From NCBI GenBank assembly GCA_023387815.1, contig JAEWHK010000072.1:1-64000 (forward strand): a DNA stretch of 64,000 bases. Reading direction: 5' to 3'. The stretch comes from Pseudomonadota bacterium. Lineage in GTDB: Bacteria; Pseudomonadota; Gammaproteobacteria; Burkholderiales; Burkholderiaceae_B. The notes under the pieces were generated by a model that saw only the letters and a list, made by a program, of their open reading frames with translations, was not told where the DNA came from and did no database searches. Numbering within the stretch: the stretch's first letter is position 1; every line of letters begins with the position of its first letter. The translations under genes and the position numbers were made by a program. Below are positions 9,632-18,560 of this stretch, piece after piece.

Positions 9632-10578
9632 ATCCGGCCCCGGGCCGCAACGCAATGACAACTGACCTATTAAACAAGTATCTTCTTGAAGATCGCAGTA
9701 CCCGTATCCAGACCGTAGATCTGACCAACGCCTGGCAAACCGGACTGGCCCATCAATCCTATCCGGATGTTGTACGAAATCTGCTTGGCGAGCTTTGCGC
9801 CGCCTCAGTCCTGCTCGCTTCCAATATCAAATTCGAAGGATCCCTGGTGCTTCAACTGCAGGGAGACGGACCGCTGGCCCTGATCGTGGTCGAATGCCAG
9901 TCAGATCTCAGTCTGCGAGCGACCGTACAGATGCGCCAGGAATTCGCCGTACCCGACAATGCCAGCTTTCAGTCCCTGCTCAACGGTAATGGTAATGGTC
10001 GCTTTATCGTCATTCTGGATCCGACAGACCGGCAGGAAGGCCAGCAACCTTATCAGGGGATTGTTCCCATGGAAGGCGATTCCGTTGCACGGGTGCTGGA
10101 GCATTACATGAAGCAGTCTGAACAGCTGGATACGCATATCTGGCTCGCGGCAGACGACAGGCGTGCCACGGGCATGTTGTTGCAGCGCCTGCCCGATCAT
10201 GGCGGCACCAGTGAAGACGCAGCAGCGCACCAGGAATCCTGGGAACGTGCAGGTATTCTGGCCAAAACGCTTACCCAGCAGGAATTGCTGAGCGAAACGC
10301 CTGAGACCGTCATTCGACGGCTTTTCTGGGAAGAACCGCTGCTCACCTTTGAACCTCAGGCCGTACGCTGGTTTTGCCCCTGCACGCGCGAACGCGTGGG
10401 CAATATGCTGAAAATGCTGGGACAGGCTGAAATCGAAAGCATCCTGAGTGAGCGCGATAAAGTGGATATTGCCTGCAACTTCTGCGGCAAACCCTATACC
10501 TTCGATGCCGTTGATTGCGCGCGCCTGTTTATCGACGGCGATACCTCTGCGGATCCGGAAAAACCCGTCGCGCATTGA
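9628..10578 (+). CDS. hslO: Redox-regulated chaperonin Hsp33
   Basis: Cytoplasmic holdase activated by oxidation, protecting proteins from aggregation. 316 residues with the Hsp33 core (LLGELCAASVLLASNIKFEG; LQLQGDGPLALIVVEC) and the C-terminal zinc switch: FCPCTRERV (CxC) and CNFCGKPY (CxxC), all four cysteines present. The ATG at 9628 overlaps the preceding stop; the ATG at 9655 (MTTDLLNKYL) matches the family N-terminus better and may be the real start. Downstream, gggcgag at 10601-10607 and ctcgccc at 10626-10632 form a weak hairpin without a clear T tract. Confidence 0.93.
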   Translation: MNPAPGRNAMTTDLLNKYLLEDRSTRIQTVDLTNAWQTGLAHQSYPDVVRNLLGELCAASVLLASNIKFEGSLVLQLQGDGPLALIVVECQSDLSLRATVQMRQEFAVPDNASFQSLLNGNGNGRFIVILDPTDRQEGQQPYQGIVPMEGDSVARVLEHYMKQSEQLDTHIWLAADDRRATGMLLQRLPDHGGTSEDAAAHQESWERAGILAKTLTQQELLSETPETVIRRLFWEEPLLTFEPQAVRWFCPCTRERVGNMLKMLGQAEIESILSERDKVDIACNFCGKPYTFDAVDCARLFIDGDTSADPEKPVAH

Positions 10579-10835
10579 AGTTACTCAACAGGCTGATCCA
10601 GGGCGAGTTCGCGGCTTTCCACGCGCTCGCCCGTCATTCTTGTTTCGTCCCCCGCCGTCCGTTCCGTTTCATACGTTCGCTACGTCCGTTCAGACTATTT
10701 TGACGGTTGCACTGCACGAGAATTGAGAGCCGGCCAGACTGAACCTTTGCCATTCAGTTCACTGCCCCAGGCTCCTTTGATCCAGCGACGCATTCCACAA
10801 TATACATTTCCCAAAGAAATGCGCAAACTTGCGGG

Positions 10836-12017
10836 ATGCAACACATCCTTCATCTGCGAACCTGGTGCCTTAGAACATTCTCTCGAGGACTAACTCCTCT
10901 ACTTCCTTGCGGCTTCCTTTTTCTTCCTTGCTGCTTGTCTCGTTTTCTATCGGTTAAATCGAGGCCACGCGCTCATGCCAGCCTGAACACCGGCAGGCGG
11001 CACGTTGCCGCTGCTCTGACCACAGATCAGGGTGGGGTCGCGGCAATTGAATTTCTGGTGGTTGCCATGGCCCTGCTGCTTGCTGGCATGGGAGCATTTG
11101 AAGCCTCGCGTTGGAACATGACCCGGGAAGCGCTCAGCCTGGCCCTGCTGCAGGCAGCCCGCACAGGGAGCGTCAGCCATGCCCGTCCGCAAGCCATTGA
11201 GGATGCATTCCTGCATGGACTGACTGTTCTGTATGCCCCGCCTGGTCGCTTCCCGACTGCTCGTGCACGAATGGAAGACACCCTGAGGCGCTTTGAACGG
11301 GACAACGACAGACTGGCCTGGGAGATCGAAATCCTGCATCCGAATGCAGCCGAATATGCGGACTTTATGCAGAAGAACCTGCCCATCGCGATCGAGAGTG
11401 GAAATCCCGCAATCAACAACAACTATCAGTTCGAACAGCATCAGCAAATACCCCAGGGACGATTCTCCGGAAGCACCATCTACGAGGCCAATACCCTGCA
11501 GCTGCAGCTGGTTTATCTGTACCAACCCGTTGTGCCCGGCATGAAGGCGCTGCTGCGCAAGGCCGTACGTGCTATCGGCGAGAAAGATTCGCCCATGAGC
11601 ACACTCGGTGTCGTTCCCATTCGAACAGGCATCTCGATTGAAATGCACTCTCACCCGGTGCTATGGATGTCGGCGCAAACCCGACACGTTCGCTATTCCC
11701 GACAAAACCCGCTCATCACGGATGCAGGATACAAACGCGGGAGAATCGCAATACCAACAAGTCAGGGACACATTGAAAACGCAGCAAAGATGTCTGCCAC
11801 GCCCAAGACTCAGACAGTTGGAATGGCAGGACCAACAGGAGATGCAGAAACCGCAGTCTTGTCAGAAATGACAGAGAAATCAGCAATGCCGGAAACGGCA
11901 CAAATGGCGGACAACGTCAGCGACAGCAAGGCAAATATTCTCGCTGCGCATAGTAGTGGTCTAATATCGGAATCGGATCCGCAAATGTCATTGCCGCAGG
12001 ATCCCGCGTGTGAGTGA
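10836..12017 (+). CDS. TadE-like pilus-assembly/pseudopilin protein, solitary
   Basis: Up to 393 residues. Around residues 65-95 there is a TadE signature: a short polar run ending QGGVAAIEFLVVAMALLLAG, a single transmembrane helix with the Glu five residues into it, then an extracellular domain. The C-terminal ~110 residues are Ala/Thr/Ser/Met-rich, low complexity. The first 60 residues are Leu/Cys-rich and unlike TadE, so the true start is uncertain and may lie downstream of 10836. No other tad/flp genes are in the window, so its partner system is not visible. The 257 bp before it contain no gene that I can support. Confidence 0.55.
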   Translation: MQHILHLRTWCLRTFSRGLTPLLPCGFLFLPCCLSRFLSVKSRPRAHASLNTGRRHVAAALTTDQGGVAAIEFLVVAMALLLAGMGAFEASRWNMTREALSLALLQAARTGSVSHARPQAIEDAFLHGLTVLYAPPGRFPTARARMEDTLRRFERDNDRLAWEIEILHPNAAEYADFMQKNLPIAIESGNPAINNNYQFEQHQQIPQGRFSGSTIYEANTLQLQLVYLYQPVVPGMKALLRKAVRAIGEKDSPMSTLGVVPIRTGISIEMHSHPVLWMSAQTRHVRYSRQNPLITDAGYKRGRIAIPTSQGHIENAAKMSATPKTQTVGMAGPTGDAETAVLSEMTEKSAMPETAQMADNVSDSKANILAAHSSGLISESDPQMSLPQDPACE

Positions 12018-12077
12018 TAAATGAAGTCTGAACTAGACCCCGAAGACGAAATTCAATCCACCCCTTGGGCTGCTTTT

Positions 12078-12581
12078 TTATTGTGTGCGTTTTGCTGGTT
12101 TGGATGGGGCTGGTTTGCGTGAATCAGATTTCGCATGTGCACGGCCGGCAGCCGCGCTTTTGGATTGCTCCCTTGCGGAACTTTGCGAACTTTTGGCAGC
12201 CGGTGCCTTGTTCTGAGCCTGTGTGGTGGCCGCAGTGGCATCAGCCGTTTTTTTTGTTTCGGGCGCAGCGGGCACCTGATAACTTACCGGAACCTGGGGT
12301 TGCGGCTCGTTTGGTGTGAGGATCTGCACATAGGTTTCATCTTTTTTGATCATGCGCATTTCAATTCGCGCACGATCCTCAAGCGCATCTGACCCGGTTT
12401 TCAGATCGTGAACCTCGGCATCCATGGCGTTATTGCGCGCCAGAAGGGCCTTGTTCTTTTCTTCCTGCTCCTGCAGTTGTTGCTTGAGCACTGTCACGCG
12501 CGCCCAACCCTCTTCCCCCCACCACAACGGGTATTGAATGGCAATGCAGGCGACCATCAGGGTAAGGTATAGTAAGCGCAT
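12078..12581 (-). CDS. ftsB: Cell division protein FtsB with a long extra tail
   Basis: Bitopic inner-membrane divisome protein that works with FtsL and FtsQ. 167 residues: one N-terminal transmembrane helix (MRLLYLTLMVACIAIQYPLWW), a coiled coil (about residues 27-70, Gln/Glu/Lys-rich heptads), the conserved ALEDRARIEMRMIKKDE segment, then about 75 residues of Ala/Lys/Ser/Pro-rich sequence. Typical FtsB has 90-125 residues, so the tail is an extension. It lies 30 bp downstream of eno, the conserved location. Confidence 0.87.
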   Translation of the reverse strand: MRLLYLTLMVACIAIQYPLWWGEEGWARVTVLKQQLQEQEEKNKALLARNNAMDAEVHDLKTGSDALEDRARIEMRMIKKDETYVQILTPNEPQPQVPVSYQVPAAPETKKTADATAATTQAQNKAPAAKSSQSSAREQSKSAAAGRAHAKSDSRKPAPSKPAKRTQ

Positions 12582-12611
12582 GACAGGGGCTCAGTACTCG
12601 CGCCGAAGCGC

Positions 12612-13898
12612 TTAACGGATGTTGTAAAACGCATCCAGACCCGGGAAGCGGGCCACTTCAGCAAGTTCTTCTTCAATACGCAGCAACTGATTGTATTTTG
12701 CCATACGATCGGAGCGCGACAAAGAGCCGGTTTTGATCTGCATCGCGTTGGTTGCAACAGCAATGTCCGCAATGGTTGAATCTTCAGTCTCGCCGGAACG
12801 ATGTGAAATGACGGCCGTGTAACCTGCGCGCTTGGCCATTTCGATGGCAGCAAATGTCTCTGTCAGGGTACCAATCTGATTGATCTTGATCAGGATAGAG
12901 TTGGCCACACCTTTCTGAATGCCTTCTTTCAGGATCTTGGTATTGGTAACGAACAGATCGTCGCCTACCAGTTGCACTTTCTTGCCCAGTTTGTCGGTCA
13001 GAATTTTCCAGCCATCCCAGTCATTTTCTGCCATGCCGTCTTCAATGGTGATGATGGGATATTTATCGCACCAGGAGGCCAGCAGATTGGCGAACTCTTC
13101 GGACGTCAGTGAAATATTGCCCTCACCTGCCAGATGATACTTGCCATCACGGAAGAATTCGGAACTGGCGCAATCCAGACCCAGGGCAATTTGCGTACCG
13201 GGCTCGTAACCGGCTTCTGTAATCGCATTAAGAATCAGATGAATGGCAGATTCGTGGTTGGCCACGTTTGGTGCAAAGCCACCCTCGTCACCCACTGCCG
13301 TAGACATGCCATGGCCGTGAATCAGTTTTTTCAGGGCATGGAACACCTCTGCACCCATACGCAGGGACTCACGGAAGCTGGTTGCTCCCACTGGCAGAAT
13401 CATGAATTCCTGCATGTCCAGCGTATTGTTGGCATGCGCACCGCCGTTGATCACGTTCATCATGGGCACAGGCATGCTCATTGGGCCGCTGCCGCCAAAA
13501 TAGCGATACAGGGACAGGCCGGATTCGTCTGCCGCAGCGCGTGCCACTGCCATACTGACTGCCAGCAGTGCATTGGCACCAAGACGTTCCTTGTTCTCTG
13601 TTCCGTCCAGGTCAATCAGTGTGTGATCGATGAACGTCTGCTCCTGCGCGTCCAGGCCCATCAATGCTTCCGAAATTTCGGTATTGACGTTTTCAACTGC
13701 CTTCAACACACCCTTGCCCAGATAACGGGACTTGTCACCGTCACGCAGTTCAATGGCTTCGCGTGCGCCGGTAGAGGCGCCTGAAGGCACCGCAGCCCGA
13801 CCCATGACACCGGATTCGAGCAAGACATCACACTCTACCGTTGGATTCCCGCGGGAATCCAGAATTTCGCGACCGATAATATCAACAATTGCACTCAT
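12612..13898 (-). CDS. eno: Enolase
   Basis: Glycolytic enzyme converting 2-phosphoglycerate to phosphoenolpyruvate; also an RNA degradosome partner in related bacteria. 428 residues, standard length, with IIGREILDSRGNPTVE, the GGAHANN loop, the Mg-ligand block (ITIEDGMAENDWDGW; LVGDDLFVTN) and the active-site SHRSGETED. It is 120 bp downstream of the MFS gene on the same strand; in many relatives it follows kdsA directly. Confidence 0.98.
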   Translation of the reverse strand: MSAIVDIIGREILDSRGNPTVECDVLLESGVMGRAAVPSGASTGAREAIELRDGDKSRYLGKGVLKAVENVNTEISEALMGLDAQEQTFIDHTLIDLDGTENKERLGANALLAVSMAVARAAADESGLSLYRYFGGSGPMSMPVPMMNVINGGAHANNTLDMQEFMILPVGATSFRESLRMGAEVFHALKKLIHGHGMSTAVGDEGGFAPNVANHESAIHLILNAITEAGYEPGTQIALGLDCASSEFFRDGKYHLAGEGNISLTSEEFANLLASWCDKYPIITIEDGMAENDWDGWKILTDKLGKKVQLVGDDLFVTNTKILKEGIQKGVANSILIKINQIGTLTETFAAIEMAKRAGYTAVISHRSGETEDSTIADIAVATNAMQIKTGSLSRSDRMAKYNQLLRIEEELAEVARFPGLDAFYNIR

Positions 13899-14018
13899 GG
13901 TTATGACTTTCCTGCCTGATAAACAGTGATTTTGATAGGGTTTTATTGCGTAGATTGTACCTTACTCAGGCAATCTTGTAATTTCGCATGGCATTGCCAG
14001 GGAACTTGTATCGCTTCA

Positions 14019-15662
14019 TTACATTTTCCGGCGATGTCGGCGTGTTCGCCAGCGGCGTTTCGCCGGTTCCACCGTTGTGGTACTCACACTGGCGAACTGG
14101 ATTCGGGGCAGGCGCAGCAACCAGAACAGCGCAAGCACATTCACCACCAGTACGACGATCAGACCCGATTCTATCGCACCCACCATATATTCGCGTGCTG
14201 CGGTCAGCCAGAGCCGGGCATCCAGTCCTGACGCCGCCATTCTGGCAATCAAACTGGTCTGCGCATCCAGCTGCACCAGCAACTGAGGATCAGAAAGCGC
14301 GGTCACCAGTTCCGGAGAACCTATCTTACGGGCGTTCGACTGAATACCCGATACGAAATAATAATTGACCATCGTGCCAATGATGGCGGTGCCAAGCATG
14401 CCGCCAATCATGCGAATCGATTGCACCAGTGCCGTCACAATACCCAGATTATTCCGTTTGCACAGCTCCTGGCTGAAAATGGTCAGATTTGGCATGATAA
14501 AACCCAGACCCAGGCCCCCCAGCGTCATATACAGCAGAAACAGCAGCTTTGGCATACCGTGATCATAGAAAATGACGCCCACTACGGCACAGCCAGTGAA
14601 CACATAACCAATATATAGAATCAGATTGGGACGGGCCAGACGCGTCACGATGCGACCGGACAGAATGCTGCCGAATGTAATGCATACAACCAGAGGGGTC
14701 ACCAGCATGCCCGCATCGTTCGGTGAATACCCGAAGCCGCCCTGCAACAATAACGGAACATAGAACAGCATGCCGAACATCACAAAGCCGGTAAGCAAAG
14801 ACAGGGTGAACATGGTGGCCAGACTGCGGTCGCGAAACAGTTCCAGCGGCAGCAGTGGAAATGCATGACGTCGTTCCCACACAATCAGAACAATGAAGGC
14901 ACAGACCGACAGGGCCGAAAAAAGGATGACCTGCCAGGAAATGCCGTGCGAGGCAAATAGCTCAACGGCCAGCTGCAATGCCCCCAAAAACAGGGCAATC
15001 AGACCCGCGCCCTGCCAGTCCAGCCGAATGGCCTGCTCACGCTTGTAGCGGATCAGGGGCAGATACTGCCAGATAAAGAACAGGCTGATCAGTCCAACCG
15101 GCAGGTTGACATAGAATACCGAGCGCCAACCGTAATACTCGGTAAGAAAGCCTCCCAGCGATGGCCCCACTGCAGAGGCAATGCCGAACGAGGAACTCAG
15201 CAGAATCTGCCAGCGCAGGCGCACCTTGGCATCAGGAAAAAGGTCAGGAACACAGGCGAACGCCGTGCCCACCAGCATACCGCCCCCGATTCCCTGCAGT
15301 GCACGGGCCAGCACGAGCAGCGTCATATTACCGGCCATGCCGCAAAGCACGGAAGCAATGGTGAAAATGATAACGGAAGCGACTACAAAGGGCTTGCGAC
15401 CGTAGTAATCGCTCAGGCGCCCACAAATAGGAACAGTGATCACTGACGTCAGCAGGTAGGATGTACCGACCCAGGCATAGAGCTCAAACCCGTTGAGCTC
15501 CGCAACAATGGTGGGCAGGGCTGTGCCAACAATGGTCTGATCCAGACCCACCAGCATGCCTACAAAACAGATTCCCAGTACCGCAAGTAATGATTGGCGG
15601 AATGGTAACAACCGTCCCGATGCCGCGTTCTCCTCATTTACCTCGATTGTTCTGGTGCCCAT
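14019..15662 (-). CDS. MFS multidrug exporter, DHA2 (EmrB/QacA) family
   Basis: 547 residues with about 14 predicted transmembrane helices, the DHA2 pattern. Family motifs are visible: LDQTIVGTALPTI (motif D1), GRLSDYYGRKPFVV (motif A) and GPSLGGFLTEYYGWRSVFYVNLPVG (motif C region, shortened here to its key Gly/Pro residues). It exports drugs or other hydrophobic compounds using the proton gradient; the substrate is not predictable. It lies between kdsA and eno, where most relatives have no gene, so it may have been inserted. Confidence 0.9.
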   Translation of the reverse strand: MGTRTIEVNEENAASGRLLPFRQSLLAVLGICFVGMLVGLDQTIVGTALPTIVAELNGFELYAWVGTSYLLTSVITVPICGRLSDYYGRKPFVVASVIIFTIASVLCGMAGNMTLLVLARALQGIGGGMLVGTAFACVPDLFPDAKVRLRWQILLSSSFGIASAVGPSLGGFLTEYYGWRSVFYVNLPVGLISLFFIWQYLPLIRYKREQAIRLDWQGAGLIALFLGALQLAVELFASHGISWQVILFSALSVCAFIVLIVWERRHAFPLLPLELFRDRSLATMFTLSLLTGFVMFGMLFYVPLLLQGGFGYSPNDAGMLVTPLVVCITFGSILSGRIVTRLARPNLILYIGYVFTGCAVVGVIFYDHGMPKLLFLLYMTLGGLGLGFIMPNLTIFSQELCKRNNLGIVTALVQSIRMIGGMLGTAIIGTMVNYYFVSGIQSNARKIGSPELVTALSDPQLLVQLDAQTSLIARMAASGLDARLWLTAAREYMVGAIESGLIVVLVVNVLALFWLLRLPRIQFASVSTTTVEPAKRRWRTRRHRRKM

Positions 15663-15754
15663 AATGCCTGTACAAGGTTAACCGGCATCTCGCGGTGTCG
15701 GTGTGTGTGACGGACCGACAGCTGACGGGTCGGCTCACAACACAGATGGAAAAA

Positions 15755-15786
15755 GAATCAGGACTGTCCGAAATTCAGAACTGTCC
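15755..15786. repeat. Two tandem imperfect copies of a 15-17 bp sequence after kdsA
   Basis: On the minus strand two near-copies follow the kdsA stop directly: GGACAGTTCTGAATTTC (15786-15770) and GGACAGTCCTGATTC (15769-15755), followed by a run of T (TTTTT). They may be part of a terminator or mark the junction at which the MFS gene entered the pyrG-kdsA-eno cluster. Function not shown. Confidence 0.45.
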
Positions 15787-16653
15787 CTAAGCGGCGTGGC
15801 TGGTGAACTGATCCTCAATAAAACCCTGCTGCTTGACGATACGGTCAATATCCAGCAGTGACTGCAACAAAGCCTGCATATGCGCCAGAGGAACTGCATT
15901 GGGCCCGTCTGACAAGGCTTTTGCAGGATCGGGATGCGTTTCCATAAACAGTCCGGAAACACCGACGGCCACGGCCGCACGTGCCAGCACCGGAACAAAC
16001 TCGCGCTGCCCTCCTGACGAACTGCCCTGCCCGCCAGGCAACTGCACGGAATGGGTCGCATCGAATACCACCGGGCAGTCAGTGGCACGCATAATGGCCA
16101 GCGAACGCATGTCCGACACCAGGTTGTTATAACCAAAGGACGCGCCGCGTTCGCACACCATAATATTGGAACCGTCGCCGCCGGCCTCGATGGCCGCCGC
16201 TTTGGCCTTGGCTACCACCTGCTGCATATCGGCAGGCGCCAGGAACTGCCCTTTCTTGATATTTACCGGTTTGCCGGTAGCCGCACAGGCAGAAATGAAA
16301 TCGGTCTGGCGACAGAGAAAGGCCGGCGTCTGCAACACGTCGACTACGGCGGCAACGCGTTCGACCTGCGTAATATCGTGAACATCGGTCAGCACCGGTA
16401 CGTTCAGCTGCTCACGCACATCCGCCAGAATCTGCAGACCCTCGTCCATGCCTGGACCGCGATAAGACTTGCCGGAACTGCGGTTGGCCTTATCAAACGA
16501 ACTTTTAAAAATAAAAGGGATACCCAGGCGGCCGGTAATGTCGATCAACGTGCGCGCAGTATCAAATGCCATTTCCCGCGATTCTATGACGCAGGGGCCG
16601 GCAATCAGAAAAAAGGGCCGATTCAGCCCGACATCGAAGCCGCAAAGGTTCAT
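15787..16653 (-). CDS. kdsA: 3-deoxy-D-manno-octulosonate 8-phosphate synthase
   Basis: Condenses phosphoenolpyruvate with arabinose 5-phosphate for Kdo, the inner-core sugar of lipopolysaccharide. 288 residues with the family opening FFLIAGPCVIES, the FKSSFDKANR motif, GPGMDEGLQIL and MVCERGASFGYNNLV. The start is 9 bp after the pyrG stop, so the two are cotranscribed. Confidence 0.97.
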   Translation of the reverse strand: MNLCGFDVGLNRPFFLIAGPCVIESREMAFDTARTLIDITGRLGIPFIFKSSFDKANRSSGKSYRGPGMDEGLQILADVREQLNVPVLTDVHDITQVERVAAVVDVLQTPAFLCRQTDFISACAATGKPVNIKKGQFLAPADMQQVVAKAKAAAIEAGGDGSNIMVCERGASFGYNNLVSDMRSLAIMRATDCPVVFDATHSVQLPGGQGSSSGGQREFVPVLARAAVAVGVSGLFMETHPDPAKALSDGPNAVPLAHMQALLQSLLDIDRIVKQQGFIEDQFTSHAA

Positions 16654-16662
16654 ATGCGCTCC

Positions 16663-18315
16663 CTATTGACTGTTTTTCCGCTGTTTCTGGTATTCCAGTG
16701 CCGCCTTGATATAGCTGGTGAACAGAGGATGACCATTGCGGGGGGTGGAGGTAAATTCCGGATGGAACTGCACGCCCATGAACCATGGATGCGATGGGAT
16801 TTCCATCATTTCCGGCAGGTTCTCTGTGGGGGTACGGGCACTGATGACCAGGCCAGCCTCTTCCAGACGTGGCACATAGACATTATTGACCTCGTAGCGG
16901 TGACGATGACGCTCGTTGACTTCGGGACCGTAAATCTCGAAAGCACGCGTGCCTTCCTTGACAGGACAGCGTTGCGCGCCCTTGCGCATGGTGCCGCCCA
17001 GGTCAGACGTGGCGGTCCGTTTCTCAACCTTGCCTTCGCGATCCATCCATTCGGTAATGAGCGCCACAACCGGATGCGGCGCGGCAGGATCAAACTCGGT
17101 ACTGTTGGCGCCGCCCAGTTGCGCCACGTGGCGTGCAAACTCGATAACGGCCAGTTGCATGCCCAGGCAGATGCCCAGGTAAGGCACATTGTGCTCTCGC
17201 GCATAGCGGATGGCACGGATTTTACCCTCGGTCCCCCGCTTGCCAAAGCCGCCCGGAACCAGGATGGCATCCAGAGATGCCAGCTTCTCGGTGGCACCGC
17301 CCTCTAGATCTTCAGAGTCAATGTACTCGATGACCACGCGTGAACGGGTGTGAATGCCGGCGTGCTGCAGTGCTTCAATCAGCGATTTGTACGATTCGGT
17401 CAGATCCACATATTTGCCGACCATACCAATATGGACTTCGTGCTGCGGATGCTCCAGCGCATCGATCAGTCCGTCCCACATTTTCAGGTCTGCCGGTGGC
17501 GGAGAAATGGCCAGCGCATCGCAGACCAGATCGTCCAGATGCTGGTTGTGCAGCATAGACGGGATTTTGTAAATGGAATCGGCGTCCCAGACGGAAATAA
17601 CGGCGTCCAGCGGCACATTGGAAAACAGCGAAATCTTGGCCCTTTCGTCGTCAGGTATCTCACGATCGGCGCGACAGAGCAAAGCGTTAGGATAGATACC
17701 GATCTCACGCAGTTTCTGAACCGAGTGCTGGGTTGGCTTGGTCTTGAGTTCGCCGGCCGATGCAATGAATGGCACCAGAGTCAGGTGAACGAAAGCCGCA
17801 CCATTGCGTCCGAGCCGCAGGCTCATCTGACGCACGGCTTCAAGAAATGGCAGGGATTCAATATCCCCGACGGTACCGCCGATTTCCACAATGGCGACAT
17901 CGGTCTGACCATCCCAGGCCTGGCGCGCGCCACGGATAATGAAATCCTGAATCTCGTTTGTGATGTGAGGAATCACCTGCACGGTCTTGCCCAGATAATC
18001 GCCGCGGCGCTCTTTGCGCAGCACGGATTCGTAAATCTGGCCGGTGGTGAAGTTATTGAACTTGTGCATGCGGGCTGATATAAACCGCTCGTAATGCCCA
18101 AGGTCCAGATCGGTCTCGGCGCCGTCTTCGGTCACGAACACTTCGCCGTGCTGCAGCGGGCTCATGGTGCCCGGATCCACGTTGATATAGGGATCCAGCT
18201 TGAGCATGGTGACCTTCAGGCCGCGCGACTCAAGGATCGCCGCTAATGACGCGGCGGCGATTCCCTTGCCTAACGAAGAGACCACGCCGCCGGTAACGAA
18301 TACATACTTTGTCAT
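16663..18315 (-). CDS. pyrG: CTP synthase
   Basis: Glutamine-dependent amination of UTP to CTP. 550 residues in two parts: the synthase domain starting TKYVFVTGGVVSSLGKG and a class I glutamine amidotransferase domain with the nucleophile in YLGICLGMQ and the His/Glu pair near the end (GVQFHPEFTS). The open frame extends 45 codons further upstream, but the ATG at 18315 fits the family N-terminus exactly. First gene of a pyrG-kdsA pair. Confidence 0.98.
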   Translation of the reverse strand: MTKYVFVTGGVVSSLGKGIAAASLAAILESRGLKVTMLKLDPYINVDPGTMSPLQHGEVFVTEDGAETDLDLGHYERFISARMHKFNNFTTGQIYESVLRKERRGDYLGKTVQVIPHITNEIQDFIIRGARQAWDGQTDVAIVEIGGTVGDIESLPFLEAVRQMSLRLGRNGAAFVHLTLVPFIASAGELKTKPTQHSVQKLREIGIYPNALLCRADREIPDDERAKISLFSNVPLDAVISVWDADSIYKIPSMLHNQHLDDLVCDALAISPPPADLKMWDGLIDALEHPQHEVHIGMVGKYVDLTESYKSLIEALQHAGIHTRSRVVIEYIDSEDLEGGATEKLASLDAILVPGGFGKRGTEGKIRAIRYAREHNVPYLGICLGMQLAVIEFARHVAQLGGANSTEFDPAAPHPVVALITEWMDREGKVEKRTATSDLGGTMRKGAQRCPVKEGTRAFEIYGPEVNERHRHRYEVNNVYVPRLEEAGLVISARTPTENLPEMMEIPSHPWFMGVQFHPEFTSTPRNGHPLFTSYIKAALEYQKQRKNSQ

Positions 18316-18452
18316 TGGAGTAAGGGCCCGGTGAAAAGGGCCGTAGCAGGAAATTTGAATTATAGCTTGAGCCTGTCCGTTTTGTAAGGCGGAGAAGGCC
18401 ACACAGCCAAAACAGCTCGTATAATCACAGTTGAAAATACGAAGATACAATC

Positions 18453-18560
18453 ATGGAACGAAAACGAAAAATCCTGCTCTTGCTGATAGGCTACGTCATT
18501 GCATTTTTTGTGACCATTGGCCTGCTTTCTCTGTGGGCTGCAACGCTTTATATGAAGTAG
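18453..18560 (+). CDS. Possible 35-residue single-helix membrane protein
   Basis: ATG at 18453 and TAG ending at 18560. The product begins MERKRK, then has one strongly hydrophobic helix (ILLLLIGYVIAFFVTIGLL) and ends ATLYMK: a positive-inside, single-span small membrane protein. It is divergent from pyrG, and its last 65 bp overlap the 3' end of the sirtuin gene on the other strand. The ribosome site is weak (GAAGATACAATC). It could be chance, but a basic head plus a clean hydrophobic span in so short a frame is not typical of noise. Confidence 0.35.
   Translation: MERKRKILLLLIGYVIAFFVTIGLLSLWAATLYMK

Noticed and set aside
16051..17307. 418-codon plus-strand ORF
   Set aside because: It is antisense to kdsA and pyrG, which are certain; the composition is a codon shadow.
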